Assembly (NCBI GenBank): GCA_021604525.1 | Contig: BQJD01000006.1 | Span: 1 to 64,000 of the forward strand | Reading direction: 5' to 3' | Length of the DNA stretch: 64,000 nucleotides | From: a marine bacterium B5-7 | Lineage (GTDB): Bacteria > Pseudomonadota > Gammaproteobacteria > Arenicellales > CAJQKF01 | Shown here: positions 45,195-55,103 of the stretch, piece by piece | How positions within the stretch are numbered: the first letter of the stretch is position 1 | Layout: each line of letters starts with the position of its first letter | Notes under the pieces: generated by a model | What the model saw: the letters and a program-made list of their open reading frames with translations, nothing else | Databases searched by the model: none | Told to the model about the DNA's origin: nothing | Made by a program: the position numbers and the translations under genes

Positions 45195-45962
45195 GTGGCA
45201 GATATTTTTAACCTGTCTGGACGACATGCGCTGGTGACCGGCGCTTCCAGCGGACTCGGCGCCGGCTTCGCCCAAATGTTGGCAGATCGAGGCGCCAGCG
45301 TGACCCTGGCGGCGCGACGTCTCGACCGGGTTGAAGAAAATGTTGCGGCGATCCGCGAACGTGGCGGAAACGCCTTCGGGGTCGCTGTCGATGTTACCGA
45401 TGAAGCCAGCGTAGGCGAGGCATTCGCTGCCGCTCGTGCACACGCCGGCGCGGTAACCATCGTCATAAACAATGCAGGGATTGCAACGACCCAATCGGCA
45501 CTGGATCTTGAAACCCGGGATTTTGATTCGGTACTCGATACCAATCTGCGCGGTGCCTGGCTGGTGGCGCGACAAGCGGCGACGGATCTTCGCGCCGGGG
45601 AGCTTCCAGGCTGCATCGTTAACATCGCCTCGATATTGGGTGTACGTGTTTCCGGCGCGGTCATGCCCTACGCAGTATCCAAAGCGGCCATCATCCAGAT
45701 GACCCGGGCATTGGCGCTTGAGTGGTCACGTTATAAGATTCGTGTCAATGCGCTCGCGCCCGGCTATGTTGAGACACCACTGAATCGTGATTTTCTGACC
45801 TCCTCTGCCGGCGACGCCATTCGCAAACGCATCCCCGAACGCCGCTTCGGTAACCTTGCCGATCTTGAAGGTCCGTTGTTGTTGCTCTGCAGCGACGCCG
45901 GATCGTATATGACAGGCAGCGTGCTGGTAGTGGATGGCGGTCATCTGGTCAGTTCGCTTTAA
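45195..45962 (+). CDS. Short-chain dehydrogenase/reductase
   Basis: 255 residues, classical SDR. NAD(P) site TGASSGLGAGFAQML near residue 15, NNAGIA (about 93-98), catalytic Ser in NIASILGVRVSG with Tyr-x3-Lys in MPYAVSKAAI (about 160), and APGYVETP. GTG start at 45195 with GAGGT five bases upstream. It heads a cassette with acyl-CoA dehydrogenase and a kinase-like gene, so probably acts on a hydroxyacyl or related substrate. Confidence 0.88.
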   Translation: MADIFNLSGRHALVTGASSGLGAGFAQMLADRGASVTLAARRLDRVEENVAAIRERGGNAFGVAVDVTDEASVGEAFAAARAHAGAVTIVINNAGIATTQSALDLETRDFDSVLDTNLRGAWLVARQAATDLRAGELPGCIVNIASILGVRVSGAVMPYAVSKAAIIQMTRALALEWSRYKIRVNALAPGYVETPLNRDFLTSSAGDAIRKRIPERRFGNLADLEGPLLLLCSDAGSYMTGSVLVVDGGHLVSSL

Positions 45963-46017
45963 CCCAACCTCATTGGCCTAACAATTAATGGCTCAATATC
46001 AATTGAGATAAGCACTC

Positions 46018-47223
46018 ATGGATTTCAATCTATCACCTGAACTCGTTAACCTTAAACAGCGTGTGACTGACTTTGTCGAGTCGGAAATACTGCCGCTTGA
46101 AGATGACCCCGACAACCACGATGACCATGAAAACATATCTTACCCGGCGCTCGAAGCGGTACGAGGCAAGGTAAAAGCAGCCGGGTTGTGGTCGCCACAG
46201 GTACCAATCGAACACGGTGGCCTGGGTCTTGATACCGTCTCCATGGCGGTACTGTACGAGGAGATGGGACGATCGATCTTTGGCCCCGTCTGTTTCAATT
46301 GCGCCGCGCCCGACGATGGCAACATGTATTTGTTACGCCGTGTTGCCACCGATGCACAGAAGGCGCGTTGGCTCAATCCCATTGCTGACGGCCGGGTGCG
46401 TTCAGCATTCGTCATGACTGAGCCGATGCCGGGCGGTGGCTCTGATCCATCAGCCATGTTGACTCGCGCGGAACGAGTTGGCGATCGCTGGAAAATTTAC
46501 GGCCATAAGTGGTTTATCACCGGTGCCGGGGTCGCTGAGCACTTCATTTTGATTGCACGAACCTCAAACGATGTCCGCAAAGGATTGACGGCCTTTTTAT
46601 TTCATCGCGATCAGCCTGGTTTCGAGATCGTCAGACGCATTCCAATCATGGGGCCGGAGGAACATGGCGGTCACTGCGAGATGCGTTTCGATGGCCTCGA
46701 GATCGAAGACGACAATGTCCTGATGAACGTCGGTGATGGATTGAAGGCGACCCAGATACGTCTTGGTACCGCTCGTCTGACACACTGCATGCGCTGGCTC
46801 GGCATGGCTAAGCGGGCGCTTGAGATCGCCGCTGCATATATTGTCGAACGGCAGAATTTCGGCAGTACGTTGGCCGAACATGAGGGCGTGCAGTGGATGC
46901 TGGGTGAGGCAGCCATGCAGATCGAAGTCGGTCGCCTCTTGACCATGAAGGCGGCCTGTTTGCTGGACACTGGAGATTTTGCCAAACGGGAAGTGTCGAT
47001 GGCGAAAATCCAGGTTGCCGATAGCCTGCATACCGCCATCGATACCGCTATCCAGTTGTGCGGCGCGCGAGGTTATTCCAAGGATACCGTGCTTGAGTGG
47101 ATGTATCGTTATGCCCGCCAGGCACGTCTTGTCGATGGTGCCTCGGAAGTCCACAAGATGGTGCTGGCGAAAACGTATCTCGATGAAGGCAATAACTTCT
47201 GGAGGTGGACGAATGACGCCTGA
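46018..47223 (+). CDS. Acyl-CoA dehydrogenase
   Basis: 401 residues: N-terminal helical domain (about 5-120), middle beta domain with AFVMTEPMPGGGSDPSAM and the WFITGA region (about 135-165), and C-terminal helical domain with RQNFGSTLAEHEGVQWML and QLCGARGYSKD. FAD-dependent alpha,beta-dehydrogenation of an acyl-CoA; closest to the ACAD10/11-like group found with APH-type kinases. The downstream kinase gene overlaps its end by 11 bases. Confidence 0.9.
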   Translation: MDFNLSPELVNLKQRVTDFVESEILPLEDDPDNHDDHENISYPALEAVRGKVKAAGLWSPQVPIEHGGLGLDTVSMAVLYEEMGRSIFGPVCFNCAAPDDGNMYLLRRVATDAQKARWLNPIADGRVRSAFVMTEPMPGGGSDPSAMLTRAERVGDRWKIYGHKWFITGAGVAEHFILIARTSNDVRKGLTAFLFHRDQPGFEIVRRIPIMGPEEHGGHCEMRFDGLEIEDDNVLMNVGDGLKATQIRLGTARLTHCMRWLGMAKRALEIAAAYIVERQNFGSTLAEHEGVQWMLGEAAMQIEVGRLLTMKAACLLDTGDFAKREVSMAKIQVADSLHTAIDTAIQLCGARGYSKDTVLEWMYRYARQARLVDGASEVHKMVLAKTYLDEGNNFWRWTNDA

Positions 47224-48241
47224 TGATGCGGTTCGAATTGCTGACTGGCTAAAGTTCCGCAGCGCTGCATCGAGTGTCACCATCACCGACAGCAGATCGT
47301 TAAGCGGTGGTGCGATCCAGGATAATCGTGCCATGCAGGTTCACTTCGATGGTGGTGAGCTCGATGGCGACCACGCGCTGGTATTACGCATGTCGAACCC
47401 CGGCATGCTCTCGGCGAGTCATTCCAAGGCCGAGGAATTTGCCTTGTTGAAGGCGGCATTCGCCGCCGGCGTCAGTGTGCCGCAGCCCCTGTATCTGTGC
47501 GAAGACACGACGGTTCTGGGCCAACCGTTTTTCGTCATGCAAAAGATCGACGGCATTGCCATTGGCGCGAAAATCGTTCGTGATGCGTCAATTGGCGGCG
47601 GCCATGCGAGCCTGCTGCGCCGTCTGGCTCTTGAGTTGGTACGCATACATCACATCGGTACGGATCAAACCGATTCGGACGATGGACTCGACCTCAAATT
47701 TCTTGGTCCGCGTCCGCTCGAACCGGCGACGGAGCTGATCGAGCAATATCAAAGCTGGCTCGATCAACTTGCCGAACCGCATCCGGTTCTGGAGTGGGGG
47801 CTGCGCTGGCTGAGGCTCAATGTCCCCACGGCGCCGGCCACCGTTTTATGTCATCGTGACTTCAGGACTGGTAATTATCTGGTCGATGCAAAAACAGTCA
47901 CTGGAATCCTCGATTGGGAATTCGCCGGCTGGGGCGATCCGGCCGAGGATGTCGGCTGGTTGTGTTGTCGTTCGTGGCGCTTTGGCGCTGATCAAAAAGA
48001 AGCAGGCGGCATCGGTTCGCGGAAAGATTTTGTCACTGCCTACCTTGAGGCGGGAGGCTACCCGATGGACGATGCAAGAATTAATTATTACGAGGTGATG
48101 GCGAACATTCGCTGGGCCATTATCGCTCTGAAGCAAACCGGGAGGGTGACCTCGGGTGCCGAGTCATCCCTGGAGCTTGCCTTGATCGGCCGGCGCGTGC
48201 CGGAGATGGAGTTTGAAATTTTACGGCTTACGGGGGGTTAA
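47213..48241 (+). CDS. APH-family kinase (ACAD10/11-associated type)
   Basis: 342 residues from ATG 47213 with GGAGG at 47201-47205; the frame is open far upstream but that part lies inside the acyl-CoA dehydrogenase gene. Kinase-like fold: LCHRDFRTGNYLV (catalytic loop HxDxxxxN) and ILDWEFAGWGDPAED (metal-binding DWE). In human ACAD10/11 a kinase of this sort is fused to the dehydrogenase and acts on 4-hydroxyacyl-CoA; the same pairing here suggests a similar hydroxy-acid route. Confidence 0.85.
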   Translation: MTPDDAVRIADWLKFRSAASSVTITDSRSLSGGAIQDNRAMQVHFDGGELDGDHALVLRMSNPGMLSASHSKAEEFALLKAAFAAGVSVPQPLYLCEDTTVLGQPFFVMQKIDGIAIGAKIVRDASIGGGHASLLRRLALELVRIHHIGTDQTDSDDGLDLKFLGPRPLEPATELIEQYQSWLDQLAEPHPVLEWGLRWLRLNVPTAPATVLCHRDFRTGNYLVDAKTVTGILDWEFAGWGDPAEDVGWLCCRSWRFGADQKEAGGIGSRKDFVTAYLEAGGYPMDDARINYYEVMANIRWAIIALKQTGRVTSGAESSLELALIGRRVPEMEFEILRLTGG

Positions 48242-48244
48242 CCG

Positions 48245-48661
48245 ATGAATCACGATGGACTCGGACCGGATGCTCTCGAGCTGCTGACCCTGGCGCGGCG
48301 GACATTGCTCGATGAGGTGGCTATAAAGCTCGATGGCGCCGCCCGCTACCAGTTACTGTTGGTTGCTCACGCGTTGGCTGTGGCTGGTCGCGAACTTGAG
48401 GGTCGGCAAAACACCGATAACACAGGCGCAGATGAATCACTTTCCATGAGTATCAACAAACTGCTTGATGACCCATTGACTGCCGCGAAGGCACGCGATG
48501 ATAAGACCGGGGCGACACCCCTTAAGTGGCTGTGTTCGGAGATCCGCAACGGTCGATTCGACAACCTGAAATCACAACATGGACTGCTTGCCTTGCTGCG
48601 ATCAATTAATCGAAGCACACTTGAATTAACCAATCCCCGATTTCTCGAAGGCGGCAGCTGA
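48245..48661 (+). CDS. DUF6285 helical protein
   Basis: 138 residues, mostly alpha-helical and soluble. Matches DUF6285, a family seen almost only beside APH-type kinases and acyl-CoA dehydrogenases; LARRTLLDEVAIKLDG and RYQLLLVAHALAVAGREL are typical. Three bases after the kinase gene. Possibly a small partner or stabiliser of the kinase; function unproven. Confidence 0.78.
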   Translation: MNHDGLGPDALELLTLARRTLLDEVAIKLDGAARYQLLLVAHALAVAGRELEGRQNTDNTGADESLSMSINKLLDDPLTAAKARDDKTGATPLKWLCSEIRNGRFDNLKSQHGLLALLRSINRSTLELTNPRFLEGGS

Positions 48662-48662
48662 C

Positions 48663-49706
48663 ATGCAATACCGACCATTGGGACGAAGTGGAATCAATGT
48701 CAGCGCGCTGGCACTAGGCACCATGACCTTCGGCTCGCAGAATAGCGAAAGCGAGTCCCATGCGCTGATTGATCGCGCCGTTGATGCCGGCGTTACCTTG
48801 ATCGATACTGCCGAGATGTATCCCACCACACCGCGCGCGTTGGAGACCACTGGCAGAACGGAAGAGTTTATCGGTAGCTGGATTTTAAATAGCGGACGAC
48901 GCGACGATATCATCCTTGCCAGCAAGGTCACGGGTGCCGGTTACAGTCTGGTTCGCGATGGCGCGCCCATCTCACCGGACACTATCCGCACGGCCCTTAA
49001 TGGCAGCCTCAAGCGTTTGCGAACCGATGTCATTGATCTCTACCAGATACATTGGCCGAATCGCGGTTCGTATCACTTTCGCCAGTCTTTTATATACAAC
49101 CCCTCGAAACAGCAGCGCGAGGAAACCTTGAACCACATCGGTGAGGTGCTTGAAACCCTCGATGAACTCGTGCGTGCTGGCAAGATCTGTTATGTGGGTC
49201 TTTCCAACGAGACCTGCTGGGGCGTATCGCAGTATCTCGATATCGCCGCGCGTCATAACCAGGTCAAGGTGGTGTCGATCCAGAATGAATACAGCCTGCT
49301 ATGTCGACTGTTCGATCTCGATATGGCGGAGTTATCCCATCACGAAGACATCGGCCTGCTCGCCTATTCACCATTGGCTGCCGGATTGCTGTCGGGCAAG
49401 TACCAGGGCGATGCGAGACCGCAGGGATCGCGTCGGGCGGTCAATCCCGATCTCGGCGGTCGTCTGAACGACCATTCCATCGCAGCGGTTGACGCCTATC
49501 TTGCCGTGGCGCGCAAACATGGACTTGATCCGTGTCAGATGGCCCTGGCGTTTTGCCTGTCACGACCATTCATGGCGGCGGTTATATTTGGCGCTACCAC
49601 AATGACGCAACTTGACAACGCGCTGGCAGCGGCCGATCTTGAGCTCGACGATGACACGCTGGTTGATATCGAAGACGTGCATCGTCTTTACCCCATACCA
49701 ATGTAA
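48663..49706 (+). CDS. Aldo/keto reductase
   Basis: 347 residues, TIM barrel of the Tas/YajO-like AKR group. N-terminal LGRSGINVSALALGTMTFG, catalytic Asp in TLIDTAEMYP with the following Tyr, Lys in IILASKVTG, His in IDLYQIHWPN, and C-terminal VIFGATTMTQLDNAL for NADPH binding. ATG lies two bases after the DUF6285 stop, so it belongs to the same operon. Confidence 0.9.
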   Translation: MQYRPLGRSGINVSALALGTMTFGSQNSESESHALIDRAVDAGVTLIDTAEMYPTTPRALETTGRTEEFIGSWILNSGRRDDIILASKVTGAGYSLVRDGAPISPDTIRTALNGSLKRLRTDVIDLYQIHWPNRGSYHFRQSFIYNPSKQQREETLNHIGEVLETLDELVRAGKICYVGLSNETCWGVSQYLDIAARHNQVKVVSIQNEYSLLCRLFDLDMAELSHHEDIGLLAYSPLAAGLLSGKYQGDARPQGSRRAVNPDLGGRLNDHSIAAVDAYLAVARKHGLDPCQMALAFCLSRPFMAAVIFGATTMTQLDNALAAADLELDDDTLVDIEDVHRLYPIPM

Positions 49707-49909
49707 ACAGTGAGTTTATTCCGTAACGAGATCGTAACGAGATGGAGTTGGAACGCGGTAAGCTCGTACCCATACTGATATCACCAGTCTGTTCGTTGGC
49801 CGATGGATGGGTAAGCTGACATTCCGCCAGCCACCCGGCAGCATGTCCAGACCTAAGCCTTAAAACATCAGCCGGTACCGAATTAATAACTGATCTGAGG
49901 AGTTAAAAC

Positions 49910-50155
49910 ATGTTAGGAGAGTCACACGACTTGTTGCACGATTTTCCCGAATACGCTGATCACATTGCCGAGATGCGTGAGCACAACGGCGAGTTTCGTG
50001 CGTCGATGGAGGAATATAATTGGCTCGATGCCCAGGTTCGGAATCTCGAGGAGCACGATCAGCCGGTATCGGATACGCATATGGAGGAGCTCAAGCGTCG
50101 TCGCGTTTATCTGAAGGATCGTCTGTACCAGATGTTGTCGAGCCAGCAGCAATAA
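49910..50155 (+). CDS. YdcH/DUF465 family protein
   Basis: 81 residues, charged and helical; coiled-coil prone. Matches the YdcH (DUF465) family: SHDLLHDFPEYADHIAEMRE near the N-terminus and the C-terminal LKRRRVYLKDRLYQML. Small cytoplasmic protein of unknown role, common in proteobacteria. RBS GAGGAG at about 49896. Confidence 0.9.
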   Translation: MLGESHDLLHDFPEYADHIAEMREHNGEFRASMEEYNWLDAQVRNLEEHDQPVSDTHMEELKRRRVYLKDRLYQMLSSQQQ

Positions 50156-50278
50156 CACAACACATCTCATCAGGGCCGATTAGCGGCTCGCAACGTTTCT
50201 TAAAGGTTCAGGGGTACATCCGTATTGCGCGTGGTGTTGGTATGATGTCGCCGAAGTTCACCGTGACAGATTGACCAC

Positions 50279-51361
50279 ATGACCGACAACGACCGACGAT
50301 CCCAAACTCCCAGGCCCCTGGAGGAACTTACCCTGACCGTTGCCGATGACTGGCATCTGCATGTCCGTGATGGCGCGGCCCTGGCCACGGTCGTTCCGCA
50401 CAGTGCGCGGCAGTTTGCTCGTGCCATCATCATGCCTAACCTGTCGCCGCCTGTGGTCAGCGTCGCTGCGGCACTGGCCTATCGCCAGCGTATCCTTGCC
50501 GCGTTACCTGAAGGCGTTTCTTTCGATCCGCTGATGACGCTGTACCTCACTGACTCCATGTCGCCGGATGAGATCCGCCGTGCCGGTGATTGCGAGCATG
50601 TGGTTGCCTGCAAACTGTATCCGGCCGGTGCCACTACCGGTTCGGATAGCGGCGTGACCGATGTTGCTCGCATTAGCGGAGTGCTTGCCGAGATGGAGCG
50701 CCAGGGTCTGGTGCTTTGTGTACATGGTGAAGTAACTGATCCCGACGTCGATATGTTTGATCGCGAGGCAATATTTATCGAGCGCGTGCTTGAATCGACC
50801 GTTCGCGATTTTCCGAATCTTAAAATTGTATTCGAACACATTACCACCACCGAGGCCGTTGACTTTGTTGCCGCCGCATCACCGACCGTAGCCGCCACGC
50901 TTACCCCGCAGCATCTAATGTTCAATCGCAATGCGCTGTTCGTCGGCGGGATTCGACCGCATTATTATTGTTTGCCAATTTTAAAACGCGAGTCTCATCG
51001 CAAGGCGCTGGTGCGCGCCGCCGTCAGCGGCAATCCGAAATATTTTCTTGGCACCGATAGCGCGCCTCATGCACGAAATACCAAGGAAGCGGCCTGTGGT
51101 TGTGCCGGTTGTTACAGTGCCTGGCACGCCCTGGAGCTGTATGCCGAGGTGTTCGATGATGCCAACGCGCTGGGGCAACTGGAGGCCTTTGCAAGTTTTT
51201 ATGGCGCTGATTTCTATGGGCTCGAGCGTAACAGCGGAACCCTCTCGCTTATCCGCGAATCACACACTGTACCTGAGTCTTTTCGCTATGCCGATTCCGA
51301 GATCACGCCATTGGCCAGTGGTCGGGCTCTGAGGTTCAGATTAAAAAATCCGCGTCAGTGA
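50279..51361 (+). CDS. pyrC: Dihydroorotase PyrC, class II
   Basis: 360 residues. Amidohydrolase with [10 protein letters not shown] (first His-x-His metal pair), [13 protein letters not shown] (the modified Lys), LCVHGEVT (His), FEHITT (His) and LGTDSAPH (Asp). All zinc ligands are visible. Cyclises carbamoyl-aspartate to dihydroorotate in pyrimidine synthesis. Convergent with the PAS-GGDEF-EAL gene. Confidence 0.95.
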   Translation: MTDNDRRSQTPRPLEELTLTVADDWHLHVRDGAALATVVPHSARQFARAIIMPNLSPPVVSVAAALAYRQRILAALPEGVSFDPLMTLYLTDSMSPDEIRRAGDCEHVVACKLYPAGATTGSDSGVTDVARISGVLAEMERQGLVLCVHGEVTDPDVDMFDREAIFIERVLESTVRDFPNLKIVFEHITTTEAVDFVAAASPTVAATLTPQHLMFNRNALFVGGIRPHYYCLPILKRESHRKALVRAAVSGNPKYFLGTDSAPHARNTKEAACGCAGCYSAWHALELYAEVFDDANALGQLEAFASFYGADFYGLERNSGTLSLIRESHTVPESFRYADSEITPLASGRALRFRLKNPRQ

Positions 51362-51368
51362 CACGCGG

Positions 51369-53111
51369 TCACATATTGGCGGCGTCATCCGATTTGGGAT
51401 TATTGTCTATGAGTCGCGGCATTTTCAGGAAGTAGCCCTGACCGAGGCGGCAACCATGGGCAATCAGCCAGTCGACCTGCTGGCGATCTTCCACCCCTTC
51501 GGCGATTACATCAAAACCGGCTTCGCGACCCATCGAAATAACATGACGAATGAGCAGTTCGTCCTGACTGCGATGACCGATGCCGTGAATCAGCGACGCG
51601 TCGATCTTGAGAATGTCGTAGGGCATAAGTCGCATTGCTGCAAACGAGGTATTACCTGATCCCCAATCATCAAGGGCAATTTTAAGACCGGCCTGACGGA
51701 GCAGGCGGGCATTGTTCAACGCATTGTCAATGCCGACCAGTTCCGCTGATTCGGTCAACTCAAGAATGAGCGAAGTCGCCGGCAGGCCGGTACGCTCAAG
51801 GAGATCGAGTACCATTTTTGCATATTGAGGCTCGCCCAGACTGATCGCCGAGACGTTGAATGCTATGGGTGATTCGATTACGCCAGACAGCACGTTTCGA
51901 ACCAGCAGATTGAGAACCTGCTCGTCGAAATGGCTGATCGTGCCGGATAATTCCGCAACGGGAATAAACCATTCAGGCGACAGCAGGCTGTCGTTCCACT
52001 GAACGCGAACCAGTGCTTCACGCCAATACTCAATGCCGTCTTCGATGTCGATCACCGGCTGTACTTCGAAACGAATCGGGGTGTCGAGCGGCGGCTCCGA
52101 GAACTGGCTGATGGCGTGCCAGGCTTCGGTAATCACATCGAGTTCGGGTGTAAAGCTGAATACCGCTGAATGATTCGACTTGCTGCGTAGCAGGGCGAGA
52201 TCGGCGCGTCGTATCAGATCCGATAAGTTGTCGGCATCTTCGGGAACACAGGCAAGACCGAGGCTCGCACTGGAATTAACCGAGTATTGATCGATCTGAA
52301 ACGGCATGGCAATTTGTTCAGCAATGGTTTGGGCGAGTTTTACCGCCTGTGTGCGATTGGTGTTGTTGACAATGATGGCGAACTCATCACCCGACATGCG
52401 CGTCAGCAGGGCCTGTGAATCGAGTACCTGACGTATCCTGCTGGCACAGTGAATCAGGAGTTTGTCACCGATCACATGGCCTAACGTATCGTTGACCGAT
52501 TTGAAGCGATCGATGTCCAGCATGATCAGGGCGAGCGGGGCGTTGTTGGTGATCGCCTGGGCAATTTGCAAGTCGAGTGCGGCAATCAGTTCGCGTCTGT
52601 TGGGCAGACCCGTCAGCGCATCAGTGTGGGCCTGAACAACAGCCGCGTCGCGGGCGATATAGATCGGATCGAGATCAACCACCTGGGTGATCATGCGTTC
52701 GATCTGGCCACTGCGGTCGCGCTGGGCGGTAACATGCATCTCGGCGCGAACCACGCTGCCGTCTTTGCGGACGTAACGCTTCTCCACTGAAATCGCCCCA
52801 ACCGCAGGATCCTTGAGCAGCTCACGGGCTTCAAAATTGATGACTTTATCATCCTCGTGGGAGACGATGACGTTTTCCGACATGATCTCCTCGCGGCTGT
52901 AGCCAAGCCAATCACAGAAGGCCTGGTTGACACGCAGGAAACGACCACTTGGTGTGGATACCACCATGCCGATCGAGGACAGTTCGAATATGCATTCAAA
53001 CCAGTCCTTCTCATCCACCGCCAGCGGGTCATAGCGCAATGATTCCGGGTCGGGTGTGCGATATGCCGGGTAGATACGAGGTTGCGGTGTGATACGGGCT
53101 TTTTTCTCCAT
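51369..53111 (-). CDS. PAS-GGDEF-EAL signalling protein
   Basis: 580 residues: PAS domain (about 35-150), GGDEF (about 165-320) with SGDEF in place of GGDEF, and EAL (about 335-570). The EAL domain keeps its motif set: EALVR, FNVSA, LELTES, ALDDWGSG, ILKID, AEGVE and QGY, so c-di-GMP hydrolysis looks intact. SGDEF is often still active. No membrane helix, so the protein is cytoplasmic and senses through its PAS domain, perhaps redox or heme. Confidence 0.9.
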   Translation of the reverse strand: MEKKARITPQPRIYPAYRTPDPESLRYDPLAVDEKDWFECIFELSSIGMVVSTPSGRFLRVNQAFCDWLGYSREEIMSENVIVSHEDDKVINFEARELLKDPAVGAISVEKRYVRKDGSVVRAEMHVTAQRDRSGQIERMITQVVDLDPIYIARDAAVVQAHTDALTGLPNRRELIAALDLQIAQAITNNAPLALIMLDIDRFKSVNDTLGHVIGDKLLIHCASRIRQVLDSQALLTRMSGDEFAIIVNNTNRTQAVKLAQTIAEQIAMPFQIDQYSVNSSASLGLACVPEDADNLSDLIRRADLALLRSKSNHSAVFSFTPELDVITEAWHAISQFSEPPLDTPIRFEVQPVIDIEDGIEYWREALVRVQWNDSLLSPEWFIPVAELSGTISHFDEQVLNLLVRNVLSGVIESPIAFNVSAISLGEPQYAKMVLDLLERTGLPATSLILELTESAELVGIDNALNNARLLRQAGLKIALDDWGSGNTSFAAMRLMPYDILKIDASLIHGIGHRSQDELLIRHVISMGREAGFDVIAEGVEDRQQVDWLIAHGCRLGQGYFLKMPRLIDNNPKSDDAANM

Positions 53112-53315
53112 GAGATTGCGTGTTCGCGGTATGTAATGTCACCTGCTGTCGCGTTGTTAACCACGCGTTTAACGCACGATTATAGCGGCACAACCCACGT
53201 AAGGTGCACGATACATCAATGTCGCCAGTTATCTTAGGATTGGATACACTGCTAACGCTTCACGCTGGCTGCGCATTATTCACTCCAACACTATGGCCAT
53301 CCCTATGGTTTTTCC

Positions 53316-54212
53316 ATGCCATTTGAACTAGCTGCCCTCGGTTCTGCACTGTGCTGGTCAGTGACCGGTATCATCTCAACCGGTCCCGCCCGTCATCTCG
53401 GTGGCATTGCCTATACCCGCATTCGCATGTTGATCGTGTTTGTCCTGATGATGGCCTGGGTGATACCCAGTGGCGCCCTGACAACCATCACCACGGGTCA
53501 ATGGCCGACCATTATCCTGTCCGGTCTGGTGGGTATCTTTATTGGCGATACGGCGATGTTCACCAGCATGGCCCGGCTCGGCCCGCGTCGTACCGGCGTC
53601 ATTTTCGCTACCAACGCACCCATGACGGTCATCATCACCTGGGTGTGGTTTGGCGAATCGCTGAACATGATAGAGATTGCCGGATGTCTGATGGTGGTGG
53701 CAGGTGTATCGGTCGCCATTTTCTACGGGCGCCGCAGTGAAAACAGTCATGCGCTTGAATCGATTCAAGGACCGGTACTGGTCGGTGTTGGCCTCGGACT
53801 TCTGGCTGCATTTTGCCAGGCGGTGGGCGCATTGATGGCCAAACCGGCACTTATGGCTGGTGCGGATCCGGTGGCAGTGACGGCGGTGCGTGTCGGCGTC
53901 TCGGCACTGGCATTGAACGCTTCACTGCTGTTGCCACTATCGGTGACGCGGGCGCGCAATCCAATGAACACCAAGGTATTTTTACAGTTAACTGCCGCCG
54001 GCATCATTGGCATGGCGTTTGGAATGAGTCTGTTGCTGTATGCCTATGCCCACGGCAATGCGGGTATCGCTGCGATTTTGTCGACCACCACGCCGGTCAT
54101 GGTACTGCCGTTGCTATGGGTGATCACCCGCATCCGGCCTACAGCCGGTGCCTGGCTCGGGGCAATCATCTGCGTATTAGGTACCGCACTGATTTTATCC
54201 AACACGATTTAA
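53316..54212 (+). CDS. DMT-superfamily (EamA) transporter
   Basis: 298 residues with ten helices and two EamA repeats. First repeat includes LGSALCWSVTGIIS and GDTAMFTSMARLGPRRTGVI; second includes LGLLAAFCQAVGALMAKPAL and GMAFGMSLLLYAYAHGNAGIAAI. Exports or imports small metabolites; cargo unknown. ATG 53316. Convergent with the kinase gene seven bases away. Confidence 0.88.
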   Translation: MPFELAALGSALCWSVTGIISTGPARHLGGIAYTRIRMLIVFVLMMAWVIPSGALTTITTGQWPTIILSGLVGIFIGDTAMFTSMARLGPRRTGVIFATNAPMTVIITWVWFGESLNMIEIAGCLMVVAGVSVAIFYGRRSENSHALESIQGPVLVGVGLGLLAAFCQAVGALMAKPALMAGADPVAVTAVRVGVSALALNASLLLPLSVTRARNPMNTKVFLQLTAAGIIGMAFGMSLLLYAYAHGNAGIAAILSTTTPVMVLPLLWVITRIRPTAGAWLGAIICVLGTALILSNTI

Positions 54213-54218
54213 CCTCCG

Positions 54219-55103
54219 TTAAATCAGTCGTTGCTCGGCAGTCTCGATCAGGCGCTCCACATCGCCTGGACAGGCGTTGTGATTGATGGCGAAGGCCGCT
54301 GATATCAATGCGGTGACTGCTCGCAATCGGCTGACGTCATTAATCGACACGCCTTGGCCACCACAGGTTTTGACCTGACGGTTGTAATCGGATACAAACT
54401 GATGACGGCTTGATTTATCGGCACCGATGTCTTCAAGGACAATGGCGAGGTCGATGGCCGGATGACTTATATGGGAATATTCCCAGTCAATCAGGCGGCA
54501 ATCGATCATGCCGTTCATCGCAGACGTGGTATCAATCAGGATATTTCCGCACACCGGATCGCCATGACAATTGACCGGCTGAAGGGGATCTATATCTTCA
54601 AGTCGTTCGATTGCCATGCCAATGAGAGGCTTGATTCTTGAATCGTCGGTGGCCGGTTTGATCAGATTCCATTCAAGTGCTTGGGCAGGATCGATGTGGT
54701 TGGCAAATGGCGGGGTTTGATGATGGAGCGTGGCCAGGGTGACGGCTAACCGTTTCCTGATTCGATCGTCCTGCACATCCATCGGTGTCATGGAGCGATA
54801 GCCCTTAAGCCATTCACAAACGATGACGCCATAGCTAGCGCCGTAACCGATAACTCCTGGTGCAAGATGAATTTTCGCCGCATGATTCTGATTGGCGTAT
54901 TCTGCCGCCGGCTTGATGAATCGTCGTCGGGCAGGTATGCGTACTACCCGCCAGCAGTCGCCAAGATCAACCTGGTACACCCGGTTTCCTGTTGCCGATA
55001 GAGAATGAATCGAGCGAATGGAGGATGATGCCTGCCTGTCGAAACCCGCATCGACGAGCCATGCTGTCATTGATGCGGTTATTGCTGCGTTGCCGTCATT
55101 CAC
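54219..55103 (-). CDS. Kinase-like protein in the thiamine operon
   Basis: 294 residues, choline-kinase/APH fold. Catalytic loop NCHGDPVCGNILID (HGDxxxxN) and metal-site LIDWEYSHISHPAIDL. Overlaps thiQ by eight bases and is the last gene of the TPP-riboswitch operon, so thiamine kinase is the most economical role (converting imported thiamine to TMP). Sequence alone cannot exclude choline or another alcohol substrate. Confidence 0.75.
   Translation of the reverse strand: MNDGNAAITASMTAWLVDAGFDRQASSSIRSIHSLSATGNRVYQVDLGDCWRVVRIPARRRFIKPAAEYANQNHAAKIHLAPGVIGYGASYGVIVCEWLKGYRSMTPMDVQDDRIRKRLAVTLATLHHQTPPFANHIDPAQALEWNLIKPATDDSRIKPLIGMAIERLEDIDPLQPVNCHGDPVCGNILIDTTSAMNGMIDCRLIDWEYSHISHPAIDLAIVLEDIGADKSSRHQFVSDYNRQVKTCGGQGVSINDVSRLRAVTALISAAFAINHNACPGDVERLIETAEQRLI

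Noticed and set aside
46979-47212. Upstream extension of the APH kinase
   Set aside because: It is inside the acyl-CoA dehydrogenase gene; GGAGG and the family N-terminus fit ATG 47213.
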